Below are positions 1 to 12,559 of a stretch of DNA of 64,000 nucleotides, piece by piece; position 1 is the stretch's first letter; each line of letters starts with the position of its first letter. Source of the stretch: Atherix ibis. Its lineage: Eukaryota > Arthropoda > Insecta > Diptera > Athericidae. The notes beneath the pieces were generated by a model. That model worked only from the letters and a program-made list of their open reading frames with translations. It was not told the DNA's origin and ran no database searches. The stretch lies in the NCBI GenBank assembly GCA_958298945.1, contig OY282610.1:38509667-38573666 (forward strand). The letters are read 5' to 3'. A program made the translations under genes and the position numbers.

Positions 1-536
1 ATGTTCGTTACCACATACCCCAATTGTTGACGGGACACTGATGTTTTCGGGCTTATCACTTCGGTTTTCAATTGGATTCTTATCTCATACATGATAGAGA
101 GCGCAGTGCACGTGTTCTTTTTACGATTCAATGTGGAAAGAGAAGAGGCTCTAGCGGACCCCTTACACCGAAGAATGTATTAGCCATGATGTTGAACTCA
201 AAAATGGTTTATCAAAGTCCTTGCCTTTATAATCCTAAAAAGACTACGTCTGGATAAGCGTGAAAGAAAATGTTAGTAATAATTCACCAGAGTAGTGGTT
301 TCGATCAATCCCTGCCCCAGGAAGTAAAAAATGTCATTCAATAATTTCCAATTTATTATAACAAAGAAAAAAGAAAAGAAAGGCTTCGAAAGAATTAAAT
401 TATTTGGGGTCAAGGGTTGCAGCCGATAATTACAGAGAGTAAAAATTCTGCGCAAAGCTATTGTCATCCAACAGAGTATATTTCAGTTAGTCTAAATTAT
501 TTCTCTCTAAATTTTCTGACCACAATATAGAAATAA
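1..536. other. Unassigned moderately GC segment
   Basis: The first ~300 bases are visibly less AT-rich than the following sequence, with short open stretches but no protein motif I recognise. The segment sits upstream of a LINE relic and may be its degraded body or an unrelated transposon fragment. A 61-codon open frame at 72-257 shows no domain, and I do not call it a gene. Confidence 0.3.
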
Positions 537-950
537 CTGCTATACAAGCTACTAGTATTGCCAGTCCTCTTGTATTCTTCAGGAGTATCATTCGAAGAAT
601 TTTTGGCCCCCTACTTGAGAGTGGGTAATTCCGGAGCCTATGTGACGATAAGATCCTGTAGCTTTACCGCGACTGCCAGGTTGTGGATAAAATTCAGATT
701 TATAAGCTGCGGTACGTTGGACACTTAATATTAGTATATGAGAAAGATTCTGCTCAGAAAGTTTTCAATGGTCCCACAGGACGAGGTGAGCCGTACCTTC
801 GTTGGAACGCCAGCGTTAGCCAGTATACCGAAACATGCTAGGAGTACTGAGCTGAAAGATTGCGGCGCGAACCCAGGATGTCTACAGAGTTCTTTGATTT
901 AGTATGCCTAGACCGGACTTCCGGTTGTCGTGCCGTTATTGATAACGATG
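537..950 (+). pseudogene. LINE (RTE-like) reverse transcriptase C-terminal relic
   Basis: Broken C-terminal end of a non-LTR retrotransposon polyprotein. Reading forward across frame changes I see LYKLLVLPVLLYS (near 539-580), IIRRIFGP (near 585-610), a stop, KLRYVGHL (near 700-725), AQKVFNGPTGRGEPYLRW (near 750-805) and a frameshifted tail resembling LGV..WK.AARD. This order (LYKTL..PVLLYG, RKIFGP, LRW.GHV.RM, VF.G...G.R..GRP..RW, LG...W...A.DR..W) is the usual C-terminal landmark series of RTE-type and related LINE polyproteins in arthropods. The catalytic RT core is missing. The clade call is from memory of motif order; CR1 or jockey relatives are possible. At least one internal stop (near 630) and one later frameshift make it non-functional. 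Confidence 0.62.
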
Positions 951-1704
951 AATAGGACTGTTTAAGTTTGTTAATTTGTATATAAAATGATTAAAAGTAT
1001 TAAGAATACCATAAATTTCGGGTAAATAAAATTAAATTTTAAAATAATTTTTTCCAAATAAACTTTTACCTGTACATATTTTTCGAAAAATTAAATTTTC
1101 GGTTTTGGACAATCAACGACTGTGCTCAATTTAGGAAAAAAATTTTAAATTTTTAACTTAATTTATGAGTTTTTCCAATGTTAAATCTTAGTAATATGGA
1201 TTATGTTAAAAAGTATAAATCGTTTGTTTTAATAGGTGACTTACCATAATTGTCTATTGCAGTAGCATTAATTCTCCCAATGAGCTGATTGATATATTTG
1301 ACGTTATTTTAGAGCCTGAAAAAAATTATAAAAATATTAAATACAATTGAATAATTCCTTAAATACATAGAATTAATTTATAATAAAAAAATTCTCTTAA
1401 ATAAACAAAAGTATATGAAAAGGTTAGTATTAATCTTGGTATTCGTAGAAGAATTTTTCAAATTCGTGGAGAAATTTTTCAAGTACAAAAGAATTATTGG
1501 GAAAATGAATAAAAAATCTTCAGTACTACCCTTATTTATGTGCAAAAGGAAGGGCGATTGAACAAGCTATTTTTTTTTTTAATTAATAACAATTTGTACA
1601 TTTTCTGTAAGAGGTCATAATTTGTAAGATGATTTTTTATTGCCGAGATAATTTTTTCCTACAATAATTTTGGTCAACTTTTAAGAATTTTTTTTACCTG
1701 ACCT
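951..1704. other. AT-rich spacer
   Basis: A/T homopolymer-rich DNA with no coding frame, RNA gene or repeat that I can support. Confidence 0.6.
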
Positions 1705-1946
1705 TACACGTGTGCCCAAAAAATAACCGAACTTATTTTTAAATCATACAACATACAGCGCCATCTATTGTAACATTAGCACACTTTCTCTTTTATTGAA
1801 ATGGCTGTAACTTTCACATCTGTCATCCGATTTACATGAATTTAGGTGCGTTTGAAAGAAGATGAATTTATCTTTTTAATTCTGTTAATTTTCAATAGAT
1901 GGCGCTGCATGTTGTATGATTTAAATATAAAGGGACACACTGTGTA
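1705..1946. mobile_element. MITE with long terminal inverted repeats
   Basis: A 242-bp segment bounded by TA. Its outer ends are similar (TACACGTGTGCCC at the left; the right end read in reverse gives TACACAGTGTGTCCC). Further in, the arms at 1741-1770 and 1893-1922 match over about 30 bp with one mismatch (core CAGCGCCATCTATTG and its complement). Between the arms is ~120 bp of unique sequence and no coding frame. A TA boundary and long TIRs without a transposase fit a non-autonomous Tc1/mariner-type MITE. The CGCCATCTATTG-like arm looks like other arthropod MITEs, but that is recollection. The outer 30 bp of the two ends differ by small indels, so the copy is old. Confidence 0.6.
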
Positions 1947-3835
1947 TAACATCGATGTATAAAGTTAAAAATTAACGGCGAACAGATTTTAAAATTGAAT
2001 AAAAATAATTGTATGTAAACTATGGCATATAATTTAAGTGCAGATTTAAGAACAATTAATACCAATATTATTTAAAAATAACATCGTTTAATTTTTGGGA
2101 CACACATGTAAATTAAAATTACTTATTAATGGATTTGTATAATTGTTTTTTTTCTAAATTCTTAAAACTTTCACCCTTAATAGGACATATTGAATTGTTT
2201 ACTTTTTTTTTGATAATTTAAATTTGATTTTCATTTTGCGTATTTTATCGGTAATTGTATTTTTTACCTTGAATTAGTTAAGCTTTTTTGTATGTTTATT
2301 TAAGACTTGTTGCTATCAAAGTATTTGGAATTTTTTTTATTTTTTTTAAATGAGATTTTCTCTTCAAATTGTTAATACTGTCAAAAGAATGTATAAAAGA
2401 TATAGCCTTCAAAGAATAATATATATATTTTGATAAAAGAAATTCCGGTAAACTAATTTTGAAAAATGAACTGTGAAAAATCACTCAAAGACAAGTTATA
2501 AATAGAAATTTTGTAGGATTTTTCTTAAATCTGTTGCTTTCTTTTATTTAATATCTACCAAGAGACCGGTATCAAATGCATTGAAATCTTTCAAAGATAA
2601 AATACTAAATTCCTAGTCAGCCTGTTAGTATATGAATAAATATTTTTTTTAAAAATTACTTAAAATTTATACAAAAAATTTAATGGAATTTTTTCCACAT
2701 AAAATGCTCTGAATTTAGTGAATTAAATTTATACATTATAATACACAAATTATTGAAAAAATTTTAATTTAAAAAAAAAAAAAACAATCAATTTTTAAAA
2801 TTCCTTTTTCGAAATTTTTATTTAAAAAAAAAATATGAGGCTCATAGTATTATGCCTCAGTTAATCAATTAATAGGAGCCTTTTAGATTTTTATAAAATT
2901 TTAAAAAATATTATATATATAACAAAAAAATGTTGTTTTGTTGGTTTAAAGAAAATTTTTACAACAAAAATTCTTTTCTATTTTAGAATCTCACTAAAAC
3001 TATTGAAATTTTAATAAAAAAACCTTATTTATATTTGAAAAAAATTATAAAAATCATCATTTTTTTAATAGAAAAAAAAACTAAAAAGTAATCTAAAAAA
3101 ATGTTCCAAAAATATTCGCAATAAATATCAGATTTTTCTAAAATTTCTTTAAATATTCCCCCAACAAAAAACTTACAAGGAATACCCTTTCATATTTAAA
3201 TAATCTAAACAAATAATATAATATTTACCTTCAATTAACTGTCTACAATATGATAAGAAAATCCTCCTCTAATCTCTTTAATGTGTTTATGAAAAAATTC
3301 GGATTTTTTCTTTTCTTAAGCGGTACACTTTTATTCATAATTTTTTTTTTTCACCCTAAACAATTTTTAAAAAAACGGTTCTTGTTACTATAGGAACTCA
3401 TGAAAAAACTACTACTATTTGCACAAATATTATTTGATATTTTTTTAAAAAAAGAAAAAATTATATATATTCGAAAGAAGAAGAAAAAACCTGAAAGGTC
3501 TTATCAGAATGAAGAGCTCGTAACTATTTAATTTCTTCTTTTCATATTTATATATGTACATACATGGCAATCTAGATCGGATTTATTTATAAGTTAAATT
3601 AGTACAGATAAACTTTAAACTTTTGTTAAATAAATATTTTTGGTTTTTTTTTTTTTTTTGTTGGGGAAAAATCAATTTGTCTAAACAATTTTAATTGAAT
3701 CTTTGGAAATTTATATAAAATACGAACGAACGACTAGAATAGATTTAAGAGCTTGATGATATTTTTATTTATTTTGTTTTTAAAATAAAAATAAAAATTC
3801 ACACATTGAAATTAATCGAAAAATTCCAAGTTTAC
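1947..3835. other. AT-rich spacer
   Basis: Extremely A/T-rich sequence with many homopolymer runs. No open frame with protein-like composition and no clear tandem repeat. Confidence 0.6.
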
Positions 3836-4030
3836 CACGGTTTGGTTAACCGCAACCGAAGGCGGATGATAAATGGTTCAATTTCAATGGAACACGATTA
3901 ATACCCGCCCTTTTGTATATAGTCAAAACGAATGTGCACTCCAACAAGCAATTGAAACGCTACTGAATATGTTCGTCCGGCTCACCTGGAGCTGTCCACT
4001 ACCTGTTGGGGTTGTACTACGTATGCAGTC
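3836..4030. other. Unique higher-GC island
   Basis: About 195 bp of mixed-composition unique sequence between poly-A/T-rich flanks, including words such as TTGGTTAACCGCAACCGAAGG. It has no repeat structure, no long open frame and no transposon motif that I recognise. It could be a regulatory element, a short exon or an old transposon scrap. Confidence 0.25.
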
Positions 4031-5526
4031 GCTAAAACTATCATAAAGTACTTACTATTATTATTGTTTTTTTTTTTTTTTTTTAATATTTATCGTATAT
4101 TTGTTTAATATAGTCTTTCTAAGATATTTTCCTTTAAAAAAATAATTAAGTTTTCCTTTCTATTTGTGACTTTTCACATAATCAGATAAAAGCTAGAAAA
4201 AAGCCCAACCGCAGATAAGCTTTTTGGATAATTTACGATAAAAATGAGAAAATGGGGACCACTACTCACTTTGTTGATTTGCTTTCCTAAAGTTTCCACT
4301 CTCATAAAAATTACTGATTCAAATTTATTCTCTCTCTCTCTCTCTCTGTTTCGGAAATAATGACAGTACAGAACCAGGCAACTTCCCCACAAGCACCACT
4401 TGAGCTTTCAGCTCACTCTTAATAATTGTGAAAATTCATTTTTACTCTCTTTCTACACTAGCAGTTAATCTCTTTACTTGATAAAATATTAAATTTATTC
4501 CAGTAAAATTGTTTCATTTTGTTTTCGTTTTAAAATGGTAACTTTTAGTTTTAGTTTAAATTGAATAATTTTTCCTTTGGTAAAATTTATTCTTAATAAT
4601 TATTATTATTACTAATTTTTTGATTGTTGTAAAAATCATTCAGCTGTTATTTTTATTACTGCGCTCATAATTAGCTAAAGGTCAATAGTAACAGTATTTA
4701 TTACTTATAATATATGTTATTAGTAAGTTTTTTCTAAAGTTTTTTTTTTTTTTAACACTTAAAGCTTAATTAACTCTAGAATGCTGTGACTTCCTCATAA
4801 TTTAACATGATGTAAAAAAAAAACATTATTAAATAAAAATATCGTAGCAATAACAATACAAAAAAAATTTTTATAAAAATATAGAAAATTACTAATATTA
4901 ATTTGGAAAAAAATAGTATAAAATTATAAAATATTCCAAAAAATTCTGTTAAAACTATTGTAAAGTAAAGATACTACCTTGAAAAATAAAAAAAAAATTA
5001 TTTCTTAATTTTTTTCCTATTTAAAACAATCGACATTAAAATATTATTCAAAATCAATAAATAAAAAATATAATCTTTTTTTTAAATATAAAAATTTTAT
5101 AAAGTTTTTTTTTCTACTTTAGGCTTCAAAAAATAAAAAAATTTTCAAAAATATTACAATTAAAAAAAATAATTTTTTTTAAAGTATCTTTTAGCAACAT
5201 TCGTATTATAGTTATTTGTAGTAATCTAGCTGGATTTTAATACAGAACCGATGACATTCCTCGTATGCACTACTAAATCAGGATACAAAAAAAAACTTTT
5301 AGCAAAACTTTCAACCCAGAAGACCATTTTAACTATTATTAACCATTTTTAACTATTATTTTTTTTGCCAATTTTTTATTTTGCAATTAGTTTTAAATAT
5401 AGGTTTTTTTTTTAAAAATTTTTAAAATAAATTCTTTTAATCTCAGATGAGATTGTGCTAATATTTTTAAGGTGGGGCCATATTGTTTTTGATTAATTTG
5501 AAAAATTGAAATTTTTTTATTGAAAA
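4031..5526. other. AT-rich spacer
   Basis: A/T-rich DNA containing a short CT microsatellite (listed separately). No gene seen. Confidence 0.55.
4329..4347. repeat. (CT)n microsatellite
   Basis: Nine TC/CT dinucleotides in an uninterrupted run. Confidence 0.9.
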
Positions 5527-5683
5527 TATAGTAGGATTCATATTAAACTTATTTGTCTCTATTTTCAAGAGAAATTGTTTAAGTATTTTTAATTTAATTT
5601 AAAAAAAATTATAGTAGGATTCATATTAAATTTATTTTTCTCTATTTTCAAGAGAAATTGTTTAAGTATTTTTAATTTAATTA
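5527..5683. repeat. 84-bp tandem duplication
   Basis: Two copies starting ATAGTAGGATTCATATTAAA at 5527 and 5611, nearly identical through TTTTCAAGAGAAATTGTTTAAG and the following AT stretch. The differences are a few substitutions. It is a young local duplication in non-coding DNA. Confidence 0.85.
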
Positions 5684-6494
5684 ACAAAAATGGTTCATCT
5701 TAAAGAATTTATAAAAATTTTATAGTAGAATTTAATTTTTTCAAACTGAGTTTTCGGTTGAAAAAAAACAAAAATTCTACGAATATATTTAAATTTTAAA
5801 GCATAGTTTTTTGTGATTTTTTCACTTAAACAAGTGTTTTTATTAACATGATGTTGTAGGAATTTTATTTAATTATTGTAAAAGACAGCAATTTATAAAA
5901 AAAAACAATAAATAAATAAATAATTCCCTTAATGGTATGTTAGTTGTTCTTATATTTTTATCTTTCTTTAATTAGTTTATTTTTAACATTTTTAATTTGT
6001 GAGCAAAAGAATTTGGTTTGGATTTTTTTTAAGTAGGAAAATTTTACAAAAAAATTTCTTATATAATTGTTACTTAGACTTAATTTTTTTTATTAAAAAA
6101 TTTTATTACAATAAAAAAAAAATTTTTTTTTTATCAAAATTTAATACGACAAAATTTTGCGTTCGAATCAATTTTGTATTAGTTTTTAGGTTTTATTTTT
6201 GCTCAACTTCAATTAAAAGTAAATTTAAAAAATAAGTTATTTCAAATGTTTATAATTTTTTTGTTAAGTAATTTTAGAAATATATTTATATAATTTGGAA
6301 ACAGTACACATGAACTTGTAATTAATTAAAATGGAATCATTTTACATAATTAATTTTAGTTATCATAGAGAGTAAATTAATATGTTGGCGGTTTAATTTT
6401 GTGTTTTCAATGTATTTGATAATATTCATAATTATATTAATAATGAAAATTTAATACTATTATTAATAACATTTGTTTAGAAAATATTTTGTCA
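5684..6494. other. AT-rich spacer
   Basis: No feature other than A/T runs. The 78-codon frame at 5999-6235 is Phe/Lys/Asn-rich low-complexity translation and is not called. Confidence 0.55.
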
Positions 6495-6583
6495 TTTAAT
6501 AACGTTAAAATTTATATTTAAATAACGTTAAAATTAAAAATAACGTTAAACATTATGAATATTTAAATAACGTTAAAATTTAT
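6495..6583. repeat. Short TTTAAATAACGTTAAAAT direct repeats
   Basis: Four TAACGTTAAA words at about 6500, 6523, 6541 and 6568 within 90 bp, each containing the palindrome AACGTT. The repeat is irregular. Confidence 0.55.
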
Positions 6584-6609
6584 AAAAACTTTCTTCAAAG
6601 TGGTGACTC

Positions 6610-6945
6610 CGCCGTTGTCATATTTCACACTTTTTCGAACAGAAAATATTCTTCAGCGATAAGGCAAATTTCTCGCTCGTTCAATATGTCTATAACCAAA
6701 ATTAATATTAATGGGGCTCTAGAAACCCACAAGTGATTGCAAAAATAGACTGTCTGGTGTGCATTTTGCTCGAAAGTTGTCAATGGACCGTATTTTTTTG
6801 AAACTGATAAGTCAGTGACCGTTACTGTCATTATTAACTCTAATTTTAGGGTCTTATTGCTCGAAAAGTTTCCTAAACGTAGAATTACGTGATTTGGTGA
6901 TGCCAATTAATCTCCAAGATCCTTATGTCTACCTGATATATTGAC
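6610..6945 (+). pseudogene. Tc1/mariner-superfamily transposase relic (copy 1)
   Basis: Degraded DDE transposase read on the plus strand across several frames: DKANFSLV.YV (near 6660-6690), WGSRNPQVIA (near 6713-6742), VWCAFCS (near 6750-6771), YFFETDKSVTVTV (near 6791-6830) and .PRS near 6912. This matches the landmark order of an arthropod transposase family with FSDEAHFWLNGYVNKQN.R.WG.ENPQ, VTVWCA, YFFE...VTVNG..Y and NWPPRSCDLTP. DKANF occupies the place of the first catalytic Asp. Frameshifts and stops throughout make it inactive. The long minus-strand frame over the same DNA is an antisense shadow. No terminal repeats were found. Confidence 0.68.
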
Positions 6946-8585
6946 AGAATATATTTATAGAAATTTAGAGTGTATTTTATTTAGGCTTGAGTTTTTGAAG
7001 CATAAATCCGACAATCCTTTATGATGGAAAATTGATAAATTCCTTTTTTACTATTTATTAATAATATTAAAAAATATAAAATAAAAATGAAAAAATATAA
7101 TTAATAAATACCAAATAATTCTAGTGAAAATGCAATAAAACTAAAAACAACAGAGATGCATTCATTCGACTGCAGTGGCAATTCGACGTGTTCTATTGCA
7201 TTTTCTAGCATTTTATTACCACCACCATAAATGTTAAAACTTGTCGAAACCGTCTTACATAATTATTGCAGTACCAACCATTAAAATTGTATACTTTTCT
7301 TATAGCTGCTCTGCACATATGAAAGTTCATATAGAAATAAGTGCACCCATACACTGGTAGTTTGTTCAATTGTGTTTTCCCAACACAAAAAGAAAACCGT
7401 TTTTTTTTTAATGAAATTTTATTTGTCTTCTTGTACGTGATAACATTTTTTTTACATATTGAAATTTAACAGTTTGTTTTGTGAAATTCCAAATTACAAA
7501 AATTTAATCAAAAATTTTGACACTCTTACTAATATTGATAGAAAGACGCACAAAAAAAAACCAAGGAAAACATAACGAAAAAAAAATAGAAAAAAAATAA
7601 AAATAATAATAATATGTTAAATATTAATAAAGAAAAGCTCTACTAAAAATCGAATATCAATCAATTGTGCAGGTATTCCATTGATCGACTGTACAAAAAA
7701 AAAAAGCTTTTACTTCCTCCTCCTCTCTGCTTTTGCGTCTACCTCTATCGACATAATTCATATAAAAAGGAAAAGAAAAAAAGTGAAAGTCTACTTTTAT
7801 TGCTCTTTCTCTTTTTATCAATTCGCCATTGGATTTACTTGTTTTGTTTTTTTTTTACTTTTTATCATATCTTGTCTTCGAAAATCTTAAATTTGCTTTT
7901 CACTGATCTCCAAGACGATGTTATTTAGTTACCAGTATCGTTACCGATATTGGTATTAGATAATATCCAACGTAATCTCCCATGAAAGGGGCTCCATTCT
8001 TCTCTTAAATATGAAAAGTTAAAATGAATGCAGTTAACAAAATATTTTTACAAAGAAAAAAAATACCAAAATTAAGAAAAGCTCCAAGAAAAGAAAGGGA
8101 ATACACAGAAAATTAGTTCGATTTGGTAACTTATCCAAAGTTGTTGAAAATACGAGTATATATTTTTTTTTTTTACCAATTTCTATCTAATTTCCTCTTG
8201 CAACCTACAATTTTATGAGGCAATACCTACAAAACACTCGTTCATGTACAATTTAGAAAGAAAAGAAAAATCAAAAAAAAAAAAATAGTCGCGTACATAA
8301 TATCCGTTGTTGACTTATTCACACTCAAATTGGTAAAGAAATAATTTCGAAATTTTTTTTGTAATTCTCCATGGGCGGTCTATAATTTTTTGGTTTTCTT
8401 TTTCTGATTTTTAAATTTTCTTCAAGAATTTTCCAGAATTTTCATTTCAGCAGGAAATTGGAAGGAATTTTTCTTTTTTTTTAAATTAACAATTGCATGT
8501 GCTAACATTTAAAAAAAAAAAAAAAAATGGTAATAATTTTCAAGACAAATGTCCCATATTTAGAGAGTTTTTTTTACATCTTTTA
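6946..8585. other. AT-rich spacer with pyrimidine-rich stretch
   Basis: Contains C/T-rich sequence at ~7700-7860 that yields overlapping 69- and 87-codon frames of Leu/Phe/Ser/Lys-rich translation with no domain. These are probably chance frames. Unique mixed-composition DNA at 7140-7340 and 7900-8020 has no identifiable function. Confidence 0.45.
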
Positions 8586-8589
8586 AATT

Positions 8590-10110
8590 TTCATTAAGTA
8601 TTGCCATATAAGAAATAAAATTATCTTATGTATGGCAGTTTTTTTCAAATCTAAAATTTTCAAGAAATCGTTTTTCTTTTTTGAAATTTATCATTAGTCA
8701 CTTTTAAGATAAACAATATTAATATGGTGGCGAATATTGTAGTTTTTCTAAAATTTCTATAAAATAATTTCCTTTTTTCTTAAATAAATTCAGAAATTTT
8801 CTTTAAAAATTAACTATTTCATAGACGAAATCACAATTTAAGTTTTAAATTTAATATATTCTAAAGCAATGCCCCTCCTACGTTACAGTAGTATTTTTCG
8901 TACTTCATACATAAAAAAAAAGTGAATATGAGATTTTGTAAATTTTGTCCAGTATTGAAAAAGAAGATTTGTTTTTTTTCTTCAAAAATTCATATGGCAA
9001 TACTTTTTTGGAAAATTTCCCCAAATTAAATTATAATATTAAGACTTCAAAAATATTACTCAAAAAAAAAAATTGATAAGAAATTTTTGTAAATTTCGTC
9101 AATAGTGAAATAAAGTATTGCCACATGAGAAATGAAATTTCCAAACAATATATATAATTTATCTTCGATATGGAAATACTTGTCTATTTTTCTGTTCTCA
9201 ATTATTGCCACATGAAACGTTAAGTATCTAATGGTGGGACATTTTACTTTTCATATGGCAACACTTTTCTTGGCACATGTCCCATATTTAAATAGTATTT
9301 CTAGACATTCTAACTTAACCAAAAAAAAATTATCACAAATTTTGCAATTTTTGTCAGGTATTGCGAAAATTATTGCCACATGAGAAATAAAATTTTCAAT
9401 AGGTAGATACTTTATATTCCATATGGCAATACTTTTCTCATATATGGCATTTCTTTCTGTTCACAATTTTCCAGGATATTTACTCGAGAAAGAAATGAAA
9501 GAGAAAATTGTTGCCATATGAAAGATTAAGTTACAAATGATGGGACCTTTTGCCTCTCATATGGCAACACTTTCATTGACACATGTCCTATATTTATATA
9601 ATATTTCCAGACCTTCGAACTGAAACAAAAAAAATTAACGGAAAATTTAGTTATTTTTATCAAGTATTGCCACATGAGAAATCAACTTTCCAAATAATAG
9701 ATACTTTATCTACCATATGGCAATACTTTTCTCATATATGGCATTTCTTTCTGTTCTAAATTTTCCAGGACATTTTCTCGAGAAAAAAATATATGAGAAA
9801 ACTATTGCCACATAAAAAATTAAGTATTTAATGGTGGGACATTTTACTTCTCATATGCCAACACTTCTCTTGACATATGTCCCATATTTAAATAGTATTT
9901 CTAGACCTTCTAACTTAACCAAAAAATATTAACACAAAATTTTGTAATTTTTGGCAGGTAAATTATTGCCACATGAGAAATAAAATTTTCAATCGGTAGA
10001 TACTTTATCTTTGATATGGCAATACCTTTCTCTTATGTGGCCATTTTTTCTGATCTTAAAAAATTCTCCGATAAAACATCTCATATGATAATAACCCTTT
10101 TATAATTAAA
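8590..10110. repeat. ~295-bp tandem array with internal dyads
   Basis: The word TATTGCCACATGAGAAAT begins at about 9116, 9371, 9665 and 9964 (spacing 255, 294, 299). Each is followed by shared blocks: TAGATACTTTAT, CATATGGCAATACTTTTCTC, ATATATGGCATTTCTTTCTG, a second TTGCCACAT word, GGTGGGACATTTTACTTCTC, CATATGGCAACACTT and ACATGTCCCATATTTAAAT. Degenerate pieces run back to ~8590. TTGCCACATGAGAA and TTCTCATATGGCAA are near-complements, so each unit can fold at two places. No coding potential. Confidence 0.85.
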
Positions 10111-11610
10111 AAATTAGAATAATAATTTTTTGATAAGCAAAGTATATATTTTTGGCGGTTACATTTATCATCAAGATATACTATTTAAATAATATATAAT
10201 AAAAACTTTAGCAGCAAATACTTTTGGGTTATAATTATTGCATGACAGCAATTTAATACGAAAACTACCCCGTTTGACACATTAACAGAATGTCAAGTTT
10301 GAAATTAAATAATTTTTGTGTTTTCTTTTTGTTCAAAAACTCAGTAGATACTTGAGGGTTAAGTATATCATCTGGCAATACTATTCTTATCAGAATCGTT
10401 TATAACGTTTTAAAGTTTTCAGAACGTATATATAGATTTTTAAGTCATAAAACTCATACACAAATAAGCTATATTTGTGATATGGCAACACTTTTTAGTA
10501 TTTGATTTAAAACAAGTCATTAAACTTATTATTTTATTCACAGAAAGTCTTAATATATAATTTCGATTTGAGGGCAAATTAAATTTTTTTTTATATATTT
10601 TTCAATTTATAGAAATATAAAAAATATTATTCCACTAATTTTTATTTAATACTAAATGAAGTGAAATAGGTTTAATTAGAATGCTTCTAATCAAATTTCT
10701 ATCATTTTATTTATAAACATTTAATCATCTTTAATTTCTTATAAAATTGTACATATTAATTATAAAATAACAAACAAAACAGCATAATTTCGAATAGAAA
10801 AAAGAATATTTTAATAATTACTCTTACTATAACCTTGTATACTACGAGTATTGATGGGTATTAAAAAAAAGCCAAAACAAAATAATTAAAATTACTTGAA
10901 GACATTCAAAGCTATTTAATATTGATTTTGATTGTTGGCTTTTATCAGCTCCATAATTTTTCCAAGTTTCTCTTTATATTTTCTGTTCTAGCTGAGAATC
11001 CTTTCATTTTCATAATAATGACTATGTCTGATGGTTTATAATTAAAATAATTTTCAAGGTAAAAATAGCATACATAAAAATCACGATTGAATATCACTTA
11101 ATAAGATTTGCTATGCTGTACTTTCATGGACAGGTCGATGATGATTAATACTAGAACTGTCCAATAGAATTTGATTAATGATAGCCGAGACGATTATCGA
11201 ATGATTTTTATTTATATCTAGTTTTGTACAGTAAGTAATTATTAGTATACTTTGAGGGTATTTAGATTTTTTTTTAAATTATTGGGAATACCACAGAATA
11301 TCTGAATTTTTGATTAGCAATTCCGTTTAGTATGAATCGAACGTATAATTTTCGAAATAAATAATTATGTTCTGTTCCAGATATTAGAAAATTATAGTCT
11401 CTACTATCTAATTTAATATGCACTCGAAAGTATATTTTCTATTTTAATTTATTGGAAAAGTTTTGTATGCAATTTTTTTTGTAGCAGTTTTCATAATTCT
11501 CCGGAAATAATGCTGGATTTATCAAATTAGCCATTTTGGAATGATATTAATTTTTAATAATTTGTTCGTTGTTGAGAATCTTGTATTTAAAGTTTTTAAT
11601 AATATAAGAT
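10111..11610. other. AT-rich spacer
   Basis: Isolated echoes of the preceding array (CTGGCAATACT near 10373, ATATGGCAACACTTTTTAG near 10480) occur at the start. The rest is A/T-rich without a supported feature. Confidence 0.5.
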
Positions 11611-11614
11611 TACT

Positions 11615-12040
11615 TTAAAATTTTTACAGATATCTACAATTACCAGATCTAAATAACAGTAGTAACTAACGTAAATGGTTATGGAAAGTAAATATCGTAC
11701 AAATTGGATGGTATTTTGGGGGAAGGAAATACGAGAATGAAACTTTTTATAACGAGACATAGTCATTTAAGGAGCAAAAGGGACTTTAAGATTTTGATGG
11801 ATAGTAAAATTACGGATATAAAATGAATCATAGACAATTTCACTAGGTATAATTTACTGAAGAAATTAGATTTGATAAAAATTAAAGGACTAAGTAGATC
11901 CGCAGATTTATAGTGCGTAAGTTCATATTGGTGTTCTAGTTTGAAATTCCAAATTTCTAATTGGTAAGTACATATTCCTAATCAGAAAGTACACTTTGCT
12001 GTCTATTGTGTTCTAGTTTTTTAAATATTGTATTTTACGA
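11615..12040 (-). pseudogene. Jockey-like LINE 3'-end relic (copy 2, shorter)
   Basis: Diverged second copy of the 3' part of the LINE at 12560-13430, in the same orientation. Shared blocks are AATGGTTATGGAAAGTAAAT (11674), GAAACTTTTTATAACGAGA (near 11737), GGGACTTTAAGAT (near 11790), an AAGGACTAAGTAGATCC block (near 11885) and CTGTCTATTGT (near 12000). It covers only the region encoding the C-terminus after the reverse transcriptase and is full of stops. It may continue weakly towards 12200, where composition stays mixed. Confidence 0.6.
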
Positions 12041-12559
12041 TATTCTACTGGTATTGAGATATCTGGGATGATATAGTTCACGGCGGAAAGTAAAACTTAC
12101 GTGGACACATTTGCGATCGTTCATTTTTATGTCGGGAGGGTTTGGGTTTAGAAAATTTCGGATGTATGTTAGGGGATTTTTTCTAGGTTGAAATCTTAAA
12201 AAGAAGTTTACATTTCCTATTAAAAATTGATTGTAATAAATTCAAGTTGCATTCAATACGCTTAAAACTATTGTAAAATATTCGTTTAGTATCAATTTAT
12301 GAAAATAATAATTAAATATCGGCTCATAAAATGTCTTCTCAAAAAACACACTATGGCAAGTATTAAAAAATTTACAAAAAATCGAATAGAAAAACAAAAT
12401 ACATTTGGAAAGATAAAAATTAGATGAAAAAATATTCTTTTGAGATATGACTCAAACCAAATATAAAAAAATTACTAAACAAAATTAACAGAAAAAATTA
12501 AAAATTTCAAAATCGGTGTAATAAAAAGTAAAACAAAAATGGTTTAAAAAAATTATAAA

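Noticed and set aside
6625..6906. 93-codon minus-strand frame
   Set aside because: Antisense shadow of the plus-strand transposase relic, whose motifs are recognisable on the other strand.
7665..7928. Overlapping 69- and 87-codon frames
   Set aside because: Pyrimidine-rich low-complexity DNA; Leu/Phe/Lys-rich translations in two frames at once indicate chance.
7925..7960. Imperfect palindrome ACCAGTATCG...CGATATTGGT
   Set aside because: Short, with a mismatch and no context; likely chance.
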